A DNA stretch of 64,000 nt from contig JAHBXY010000022.1 in assembly GCA_019636275.1 (NCBI GenBank), positions 1-64,000 of the forward strand. The letters run 5' to 3'. The position numbers were made by a program, and so were the translations under genes. Under the pieces are notes generated by a model. The model saw nothing but the letters and a program-made list of their open reading frames with translations, was not told the DNA's origin and ran no database searches. This DNA comes from Planctomycetota bacterium. GTDB taxonomy: Bacteria; Planctomycetota; J058. Shown here piece after piece: positions 27,391 through 34,133 of the stretch (position 1 is the first letter of the stretch; every line of letters begins with the position of its first letter).

Positions 27391-28113
27391 CTAGCGGCCG
27401 TACTTCAGCCGCTCCGCCAGGGGCTCGGGGAGCCCGGCCTTGCGGATCTTCTCGGCGGCGGTCTCGACGTCGTACTCGACGCGGTGGACCTTGATCTTGC
27501 GCGCCTCGGTGTCGTAGATCGCGAACGACGCCCGCGGGTTGTCGTCGCGCGGCTGGCCGATCGAGCCGATGTTCACCAGCGCCCGCACACCGTCCTCGAG
27601 CGTGATCTCGGGGTGCAGCGTGTAGCTGATCATCTCGCCCTGGAAGAAGGTGATCGGCACGTGCGAGTGGCCGAGGAAGCACACCTGGTTCTCGAGGAGC
27701 TGCAGCGACAGGTAGGCGTCGTAGGTCGTCTGGATGTAGTCGAACAGCTCGGGCGAGTAGAGCGTGCCGTGCACCACGGTGAAGTCGTCGTGGTAGTCGA
27801 CGAGCGGCAGGCTGTTGAGGAACTCCTTGTCCTCCTCCGTGGTGACCTTGCGGGTCCAGAGGGTGGACTCCTTCGCGTAGCTGTTGAAGTAGTTGATGTT
27901 CGTCTTGCCGATGCAGGCGAAGTCGTGGTTGCCCGCGATCGTCGCCATCCCGTACTCACGCACCATCTTGATGCACTCGCGCGGGTTCGCGCCGTAACCC
28001 ACGATGTCGCCGAGGCACACGATCTTGTCGCAGCGCTCGTCCTCGATGACCTTCAGGCAGGACGTGAACGCCTCGAGGTTGGCGTGGATGTCGGAGACCA
28101 GGGCGTACTTCAC
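27391..28113 (-). CDS. Calcineurin-like metallophosphoesterase
   Basis: This 240-residue cytoplasmic phosphoesterase of the YfcE/MJ0936-like group has all metal motifs: SDIHAN, GDIVGYG, GNHDFA, VVHGTL and GHSHVP. It would hydrolyse a phosphodiester or phosphomonoester with two metal ions. The GTG at 28113 starts the protein directly at KYALVSDIHAN. Its composition is richer in Lys, Ile, Asn and Tyr than its neighbours, which reflects strong conservation of this family and need not mean transfer. The FGE-like gene follows. Confidence 0.92.
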   Translation of the reverse strand: MKYALVSDIHANLEAFTSCLKVIEDERCDKIVCLGDIVGYGANPRECIKMVREYGMATIAGNHDFACIGKTNINYFNSYAKESTLWTRKVTTEEDKEFLNSLPLVDYHDDFTVVHGTLYSPELFDYIQTTYDAYLSLQLLENQVCFLGHSHVPITFFQGEMISYTLHPEITLEDGVRALVNIGSIGQPRDDNPRASFAIYDTEARKIKVHRVEYDVETAAEKIRKAGLPEPLAERLKYGR

Positions 28114-28190
28114 TCGGGGCTGCTCCGTCTCGCGCGTGACGCGTGCTCCCGCGCAGGCGGGCAGCACGAACCGGACCGACGCCGTCCAGG

Positions 28191-28217
28191 TTAACGGGGG
28201 TCCGGCGCGCTTACAAT
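28191..28217 (+). promoter_or_regulatory. Promoter of the ParA-like gene
   Basis: TACAAT at 28212-28217 is a near-consensus -10. TTAACG at 28191-28196, with a 15-base spacer, is a possible -35. It is one of the few sigma-70-like promoters readable in this window. Confidence 0.5.
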
Positions 28218-28228
28218 CGCACGGTCCA

Positions 28229-28246
28229 GGGGCTCGCGCGAGCCCC
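28229..28246. promoter_or_regulatory. Perfect 18-base palindrome in the ParA-like leader
   Basis: GGGGCTCGCGCGAGCCCC lies just after the TACAAT box and within the 5' leader of the gene at 28300. It could be an operator or an RNA hairpin. Confidence 0.45.
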
Positions 28247-28299
28247 GGTCAGGGCCTGGCCGGCGTGACCCGGCGCGTCAAGCAGGGGAGGGGGACCGC

Positions 28300-29097
28300 G
28301 TGATCGGCCAGCCGCAGGCGCCCGTGATCGTCCTCGGCAGCCACAAGGGCGGGGTCGGGCGGACGGTCACGGCGGTCAACCTCGCGGCCATGTTCGCCCA
28401 GGCCGGCCGCCGGACGCTCCTCGTCGACTTCGACCCCAAGGGGGACGCCACGGCCAACGTCGGCCTGCCGCGCGCGCACGGCGAGCGGACCCTCGAGCGG
28501 CTGGCCGACCCCGACGCCTTCGTCGAGGACTGCCGCCCGGCGAGCTGCCCGCCCGGGCTCGACGTGCTGCCGGGCGGGCCGGTCATGGAGAAGCTGCAGG
28601 CGCGCCTGTGGCGCGACGAGGACCCGCCGATCGACCTGCTCAAGCGCGGCCTGCAGGTCGCGCGCCAGCGCTACCGCGTGATCGTCGTCGACGCCCTGCC
28701 GGCGCTCGACCCGCTCGGGTGCAACGCCCTGGCCGCGGCCGACGTCCTGCTCCTGCCGCTCTCGGGCACCGCCTTCTCCACCCCGGCCCTGTGCGAGACG
28801 ATCGAGGCGGCCGAGCGGGTGTGCACGAGCAAGCTCCTGGTCGTCGGGGTGCGCATCGGCGTGCGCAAGGAGGAGATGCTCAGCGGACGCCAGGGCCTGC
28901 CGCCGACCCGCTGCGCCTGCATGGTCCTCGACAGCGGGATCGCCTACGACGCCCACACCCTCCTCCAGGCCACGGAGCGGGGGCTCCCCGTGTTCGAGTA
29001 CGCCCCCGGCAGCCGGGTGGCCCGCAGCTTCATCGAGTTCGGCCGCGAGATGCTGGCCAGGGTGGTCGAGCGGCCGGCGGTGCCTTCGTCCGTCTGA
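28300..29097 (+). CDS. ParA/MinD-family ATPase with altered Walker A
   Basis: This 265-residue ATPase of the ParA/Soj type has the following motifs: SHKGGVGRTVTAVNLA (deviant Walker A), LLVDFDPKGDATANVGL (Walker A' and D) and VIVVDALPALDPLGCNALAAAD (Walker B region). The N-terminal signature lysine is kept, but the usual second lysine of KGGxGKT is Arg, which should weaken nucleotide binding or hydrolysis. A Cys-rich patch (TRCACMVLDSG) is unusual. There is no ParB partner or parS-like repeat nearby, so it is probably an orphan positioning or regulatory ATPase. GGGGAGGGGG precedes the GTG start. Confidence 0.88.
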   Translation: MIGQPQAPVIVLGSHKGGVGRTVTAVNLAAMFAQAGRRTLLVDFDPKGDATANVGLPRAHGERTLERLADPDAFVEDCRPASCPPGLDVLPGGPVMEKLQARLWRDEDPPIDLLKRGLQVARQRYRVIVVDALPALDPLGCNALAAADVLLLPLSGTAFSTPALCETIEAAERVCTSKLLVVGVRIGVRKEEMLSGRQGLPPTRCACMVLDSGIAYDAHTLLQATERGLPVFEYAPGSRVARSFIEFGREMLARVVERPAVPSSV

Positions 29098-29112
29098 GCC
29101 ACCCCGAGCGTT

Positions 29113-29137
29113 CCATTCCGGGAATGGTCAGTAGAAT
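29113..29137 (+). promoter_or_regulatory. Operator-like palindrome and -10 box of the TolC-like gene
   Basis: CCATTCCGGGAATGG (29113-29127) is a perfect seven-plus-seven palindrome around one central base. Four bases later comes TAGAAT (29132-29137), a good -10. The palindrome sits where a repressor would block the -35/-10 spacer. Confidence 0.55.
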
Positions 29138-29173
29138 GCGCGCGTTCGGGGAGCGCGTCAGGGGGGGACCACC

Positions 29174-30940
29174 GTGCGCATCGCCACCGCCATCGTCTCG
29201 CTCGCCGTCCTCGCCCCGGCCGTCGCCCGGGGGCAGGACGAGCCGAGCCCGCGCTGGCCGCCAGCCATCGACCCGCCCTCGGCCGAGGACGAGGAGGAGC
29301 GCGCCGCCGCCGAGGGCGAGGAGGTGCAGGTCGAGCGCGAGGTGGAGCTGCAGCGCATCCGGCTCGAGCTGGAGCGCATCCGCCGCGAGCGCCTGCGCAT
29401 GGCCGCCGCGGAGCTGAAGCTCCGCGACAAGGCCCGCGACCTCGCCGACCAGTCGCCCGTGATCGCCCCGCGCGTCGAGGTGCTCCCGCTGACGCTCGAG
29501 CAGGCGATCGGCATGGCGCTCGAGAACAACCCCGACTACCTGGTCGAGCTCCTGCGGGCCCGCGCCGCGCAGGAGGAGGTGTCCGTCTCGCTGGGCGTCT
29601 TCGACCCGGTGATCGGGGTCGAGGCCACCTACGCGGAGAACCGGCAGCCGTTCTTCTCGGCGAACCCGTTCTCGGGCTTCCCGATCGGCCTCAACGTGGC
29701 GAGCAGCGACTCGCTGCGCATCTCGACCTCGATCTCCAAGCGCTTCATGACCGGCACCCAGGCGCGGGCCTTCTGGGAGGAGTCGCGCCAGAAGACCGAG
29801 AACGTGTTCGCGCTCAACCCCGCCTACGCCCCCGCGGTCGGGATCGAGCTCACGCAGCCGCTCCTGCGCGGCTTCGGCATCGACGTCAACATGGCGCCGG
29901 TGCGGATCGCCGAGAACCTGGCCCTCGGCGCCGACGCCGGCTACGCCGACTTCCTCATGGCGGCGACCGTCTCGGTCGAGGAGTCCTACTGGACGCTCGT
30001 CCGCGCGGAGGAGCAGCTCCGCTTCCAGGAGCGCTCGGTCGAGAGCGCGCAGAAGTTCCTCGACGACCAGCGCCGCCGGCGCGAGGTCGGCGCCGCGTCG
30101 GACCTCGACGTGGTCGTGGCCCAGGCGGGCGTCGCCGGCCAGCGCGAGGGCCTGATCGCGGCCGAGAACGCGCTCGAGGCCGCCCGCGACGGGCTCGTGC
30201 GCCTCGTGCGGCCGTCGTCGGAGTCGTCGCGCTGGGACGTGTTCATCATCCCGACCGACCGCCCCTGGATGCTCCCCGAGCCCGACCTCGACCCCGAGCG
30301 CACGGTCCAGCTCGCGCGCGAGCGGCGACCCGACGTCCACCGGGCGCTCCTCGACATCGACACGGCCGAGCACTCGCTCGTCCTGCGGCGCAACGAGGCC
30401 CTCCCGCAGCTCGACGCCTTCGCGCAGCTGCGCGAGGACGGCCTGGGCGGGCAGCACCACTCGGCCTGGACGGCGCTGGGCAGCGGCCGGTTCTACAGCT
30501 GGAACGCCGGCCTGCGGCTGAACCTGCCCCTGTTCCTGCGCAGCGAGCGGGCCCGCGTCCGCGCCGCCCAGCACGACGTCGAGCGCGCCGAGGCCGCGAT
30601 CCGCGGCGTCGAGGCGAACATCGTCCTGCAGGTGCGCCGGGCGATCCGCGACGTGCGCACGGCCAAGGCGCAGATCGAGGCCACCCGCGCCTCGCGCATC
30701 CTCGCCGCCCGCCGGCTGCGGGCCACGCGCACGCAGGTCATCCACGGGACGGCCGTCCCGCGAGACGTGCTGCGCGACCTCGCCGACCTGGCCGCGGCCG
30801 AGAGCGCGGAGGTGCAGGCCTACATCAACTACCGCCTGGCCCTCACCCGCCTCGAGCAGGCCAAGGGCACGCAGCTCGACCGCTGGCTCGACCGCCTCGA
30901 CCCGCGGGTCCGGCGCGCCCTCGACCGCGCCCCCTATTGA
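29174..30940 (+). CDS. TolC-family outer membrane efflux protein
   Basis: This 588-residue exported protein starts with a signal peptide (MRIATAIVSLAVLAPAVARG). An extra N-terminal region of about 75 residues is strongly charged and coiled-coil-like (VEREVELQRIRLELERIRRE), which ordinary TolC proteins lack. The OEP domain follows: TLEQAIGMALENNPDYLVEL, GIELTQPLLRGFG, ERRPDVHRALLDID and a second half with QVRRAIRDVRTAKAQIEATR. It would form the outer-membrane channel and periplasmic tunnel of a tripartite exporter. An adaptor gene lies at 25522. GGGGGG at about 29161-29166 precedes the GTG. Confidence 0.92.
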   Translation: MRIATAIVSLAVLAPAVARGQDEPSPRWPPAIDPPSAEDEEERAAAEGEEVQVEREVELQRIRLELERIRRERLRMAAAELKLRDKARDLADQSPVIAPRVEVLPLTLEQAIGMALENNPDYLVELLRARAAQEEVSVSLGVFDPVIGVEATYAENRQPFFSANPFSGFPIGLNVASSDSLRISTSISKRFMTGTQARAFWEESRQKTENVFALNPAYAPAVGIELTQPLLRGFGIDVNMAPVRIAENLALGADAGYADFLMAATVSVEESYWTLVRAEEQLRFQERSVESAQKFLDDQRRRREVGAASDLDVVVAQAGVAGQREGLIAAENALEAARDGLVRLVRPSSESSRWDVFIIPTDRPWMLPEPDLDPERTVQLARERRPDVHRALLDIDTAEHSLVLRRNEALPQLDAFAQLREDGLGGQHHSAWTALGSGRFYSWNAGLRLNLPLFLRSERARVRAAQHDVERAEAAIRGVEANIVLQVRRAIRDVRTAKAQIEATRASRILAARRLRATRTQVIHGTAVPRDVLRDLADLAAAESAEVQAYINYRLALTRLEQAKGTQLDRWLDRLDPRVRRALDRAPY

Positions 30941-30944
30941 GACT

Positions 30945-31256
30945 CGACGGCTGCGGCCGCGGATGCCGGGCGAGGGGGGGCGCGCGCGGGTCTTCGGTGT
31001 GGCCCGCCTCGCAAGCTCCGTCCCGCGGCTGCGGTGCCGCAATCCAGGCGGCCCCTATCGCTCGCGGCCGTCCGCAGCCGCGGGCCTCCCGCTTGCTCCG
31101 GCGGCCCACCGGGGATCCGGCGATCGATACGACCCGCGCGCGCTCCCCCCTCGCCTCGGCCTCCGCGCCCTCGCCTCGCTTGCGGTTGCATTCCACCCGT
31201 GATCCTCCAGGCGAAGCCGCGAGGTGACGGAGGTCGAGGCCTGGACCTCGCGTGAC
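30945..31256 (+). repeat. CGACGGCTGCGG-family repeat, long form copy 1
   Basis: It begins CGACGGCTGCGGCCGCGG and shares the same outer blocks as the short copies. Compared with those at 24440 it carries about 120 extra bases in the middle, roughly from TTCGGTGTGGCC to GGGGATCCGG. It follows the TolC-like stop by a few bases. Confidence 0.85.
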
Positions 31257-31485
31257 CGACGGCTGCGGCCGCGGATGCCGGACGATCCGGCGTGCGCGCG
31301 GGTCGTTGGTGTGGCACGCCTCCGCAAGCTCCGTCCCGCGGCTGCGGTGCCGTCGATCCAGGCGGCCCCTATCGCTCGCGGCCGTCCGCAGCCGCGGATC
31401 TCCCGCTTGCTCGGGGGCCCACCGGGATCCGGCGATCGAGACGACCCGCGCGCGCGCCGGTTCGTCTCGGCCCCCGGTGACGACC
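31257..31485 (+). repeat. CGACGGCTGCGG-family repeat, long form copy 2
   Basis: This is a direct repeat of 30945-31256 at an offset of about 312 bases, including the same middle insert (CAAGCTCCGTCCCGCGGCTG is exact in both). It ends before the kinase promoter TAGAGT at 31506. The two copies fill the 583-base gap between 30941 and 31523; no gene is seen there. Confidence 0.85.
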
Positions 31486-31523
31486 GGGAGGGCGGCGGAA
31501 AGGGGTAGAGTGGCTCCCGAGCC

Positions 31524-33716
31524 ATGCGCCGGACCGATGGGATCCTCCTGGCCTACCTCGTGGTCCGGCGCCGGCCGGCGACCCGCCAGGCCGTGCGAGA
31601 GGTCCTCTCCCGCCTCCCGGGTGACGACGCCTCGGCCGGATCGGTCGCCCAGGGCCTGATCCGCGCCAAGCTGCTCTCGCCGCAGGAGTACGTCCTCCTG
31701 CAGGCGCGGCTCGAGGCGGCGCGCCGCGCCTGCGCCCGCTGCGGGCGGGCGTTCGTGTGCGTCGCCGCGCCGACGGCGCGCAGCCGGCGCTGCCCCTGCG
31801 GGCACGTGAACCAGGTCGCCGCGGCCGACACGTCGGCGCGCACCCGCGCCGACGGCTCGCAGACGGCCCTCGCCGCCGTCGGCTCCGACGACGCGCACGC
31901 CACGACGACGGCTCCGGCCGGGGCGCGCCTCCCCAGACGCATCGGCCGCTACCAGGTGCTCGAGCGCGTGGGCGACGGCGGCATGGGGATCATCTTCAAG
32001 GTCCTCGACCCCGGCTCGCGCCGGGTCGTCGCCCTCAAGCTCCTGCGCGGCGACGCCTCCAAGGACGCGCAGGAGCGCTTCCAGCGCGAGACGCAGGCGA
32101 TCGCGCGCCTGCGCCACCCGGCGATCATCAAGGTCCACGACGTCGGCCAGGACGAGCGCGGCCGGCACTTCTTCACGATGGACTTCGTGGAGGGCAAGGA
32201 GCTGGGCGAGGCCCGCAAGGGGCTCGACCGGGCGCGCTTCCTCGAGGTCGTGGCCACCGTGGCCGAGGGGCTCCACCACGCGCACGAGCAGGGGATCATC
32301 CACCGCGACATCAAGCCGCAGAACATCATCATCGAGGCCTCGGGCGCGCCGCGCGTGGCCGACTTCGGCCTGGCCCGCGACCTCGGCCGCTCGTCGCTCA
32401 CCGAGGAGGGCGACCTCGTCGGGACGCCGCTCTACATGTCGCCCGAGCAGCTCCGCGGCGACCCCGACGCGATCGACCGGCGCACCGACGTCTACGCGCT
32501 CGGCGTCCTCCTCTACGAGGGCCTCACCGACGCGCTGCCCATCACCGCGAAGTCCTTCCCGGAGCTCCAGGCGCGCATGGCCAGCGAGGCGCCGGAGCGG
32601 CCCAGCGCGCGGCGCCCGGACATCCCGCGGGCGCTCGAGCGGATCGTCCTGCGGGCCCTCGAGAAGGCCCCCGACGACCGCTACCCGACCGCCCTGGCCC
32701 TGGCCGAGGACCTGCGCGCCTTCCTCCGCGGCGACCTCGTGGCGGTCCCGGGCCCGCCGCTCGCCTCGTCGGCGCTGCGCGTGGGCAAGCGGCTGGCGCG
32801 CCGCCTGCGGACGCCCGCCGGCGTGGTCGGGCTGGCCCTCCTGGCCATCGGCGTCGTGGGCACGGCCGCGCTGCTCCACGCGCACCGCCGCACCCAGGCG
32901 CACGCGGTCGAGCACGCCGCGCTCGAGGAGCGCAAGGCGCGCTGCGCGCGGGCGCTGGCGGCGGCGCAGGCCGCGCTGGCCCAGGGGCGGGCGCGCCTGG
33001 CCGAGGGGCGCCTCGAGGGCGCTCACCGAGGCGGCCTGGCGCTTCACGCGGGCGGGCGAGGCGGCCGCCCTGGTCGACGACCTCGCCGACCAGGCGCCGG
33101 CGCGACGCGGCCGCGCAGGTGGCCACGGTCCGCGACGACGCGCAGGGGCTCGAGGCGGCAGGCGCTGGCCGCGGCGACGCGGGCGCGCGCGGCGCGCGCG
33201 GGCCCTCTTCGCGGCCTTGCTCGAGCGCCGCCCGCGCGAGGTCGAGCTGCGCCTGGCGCTCGGCCAGCTCGAGCTGCGCGACGGGCACGTGCGCCCGGCG
33301 TTCGACCACCTGGCGCGGGTCCGGGCGCTGGCGCCGGACCGCCGCGACGCGCGCTTCTGGCTGGCCGAGGCCCACATGGCCGCCGGCCGGCCGAAGTTCG
33401 CCGAGGAGGAGTACGAGGCCGCGCTCGCCCCGCCCCGCGGCGACGGCGTGAACGTCGCCTGGGCGCTCGCCGGCCTGGCGCGGGCCCGGACGGCGCAGGG
33501 GGCGCTCTCGGCGGCGCGGGCCGACGTGGACGCCGCCCTGCGCGAGGACCCGAGGACCGTGCGCCGCGGCCGCCGGCCTGCTCGCTGAGGGCGCGAGGCC
33601 GACGCGCTGGCGGGCGGCCCTTCGACGAGGCCGCCCGCGACCACCCGGGCGACCCGCTCGTGCGCCTGCGCTGGGCGGCCTGGCCGGGCCCCGCGGAGCA
33701 CCGCGCCCGGCGCTGA
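31524..33716 (+). CDS. Serine/threonine protein kinase, N-terminal part of a kinase-TPR protein
   Basis: The frame is reliable to about 33020 (roughly 500 residues). The first 140 residues hold a small helical domain and a zinc-ribbon-like segment (CARCGRAF, then CPCGHVNQ). The Hanks kinase domain follows: VGDGGMGIIFK, VALKLL, IIHRDIKPQN, VADFGLA, YMSPEQ. One transmembrane helix (VVGLALLAIGVVGTAALLHA) comes next. After it a coiled TPR start (LAAAQAALAQGRARLAEGRL) collapses into Arg/Gly/Pro-rich shadow sequence, so the frame to 33716 is not the true C-terminus. TPR coding resumes in other frames and again at 34134. A TAGAGT box lies 12 bases before the ATG. Confidence 0.85.
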   Translation: MRRTDGILLAYLVVRRRPATRQAVREVLSRLPGDDASAGSVAQGLIRAKLLSPQEYVLLQARLEAARRACARCGRAFVCVAAPTARSRRCPCGHVNQVAAADTSARTRADGSQTALAAVGSDDAHATTTAPAGARLPRRIGRYQVLERVGDGGMGIIFKVLDPGSRRVVALKLLRGDASKDAQERFQRETQAIARLRHPAIIKVHDVGQDERGRHFFTMDFVEGKELGEARKGLDRARFLEVVATVAEGLHHAHEQGIIHRDIKPQNIIIEASGAPRVADFGLARDLGRSSLTEEGDLVGTPLYMSPEQLRGDPDAIDRRTDVYALGVLLYEGLTDALPITAKSFPELQARMASEAPERPSARRPDIPRALERIVLRALEKAPDDRYPTALALAEDLRAFLRGDLVAVPGPPLASSALRVGKRLARRLRTPAGVVGLALLAIGVVGTAALLHAHRRTQAHAVEHAALEERKARCARALAAAQAALAQGRARLAEGRLEGAHRGGLALHAGGRGGRPGRRPRRPGAGATRPRRWPRSATTRRGSRRQALAAATRARAARAGPLRGLARAPPARGRAAPGARPARAARRARAPGVRPPGAGPGAGAGPPRRALLAGRGPHGRRPAEVRRGGVRGRARPAPRRRRERRLGARRPGAGPDGAGGALGGAGRRGRRPARGPEDRAPRPPACSLRARGRRAGGRPFDEAARDHPGDPLVRLRWAAWPGPAEHRARR

Positions 33717-34133
33717 GGAGTTTGGCGCGGCGGTCGACCCGACGCCACGGCCCTGGCGCTCACGCGCGCGCGCGCCTGCGCGCGCTCGCCGGCGACGACG
33801 CCGCCGCCGAGGACGACCTGGAGCGCGCCCCTGGCGCGGGCGGGGCCGCGACCCTCGACCGGCGCCTGGCGCTGCTCGTGGCGGCGCGGCATCGCCGCGG
33901 GCTCGGCTGGTCTGTCGAGGCCGTCGCCGCGGGCCCACGCTGGCTGAGGCGCCCGGCCCGAGGCGGGCGCCGCCACCCGCGCCGCTCCTGCTCGAGCGGG
34001 GCGGCGGCCCGCGTCCAGGCGGGCGGCGGCGGACGACTGCTGGCTGCGGGCCGGATCCGAGCGGCCGCCGAGCTGGCGCCGTCGCCGGCGGTCGAGCGGC
34101 CCGTCACCTAAGGCTGCGCCGCCGCGACCGCGC
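33020..34133 (+). pseudogene. Frame-scrambled TPR linker between kinase and TPR segments
   Basis: Protein-like sequence is present but jumps frame several times: EAAWRFTRAGEAAALVDDLA, then AAQVATVRDDAQGLE, then a clean stretch at 33217-33588 (ERRPREVELRLALGQLEL, AEAHMAAGRPKFAEEEYEA), then FDEAARDHPGDPLVRLRWA. All are TPR-type helices. Stops at 33588, 33716 and 34111 each belong to a different frame. It is either real decay or a badly resolved GC-rich assembly stretch. Confidence 0.6.

Noticed and set aside
28300..29097. Plasmid or chromosome partition locus
   Set aside because: There is a ParA-like ATPase but no ParB, no centromere-like repeats and no replication protein.
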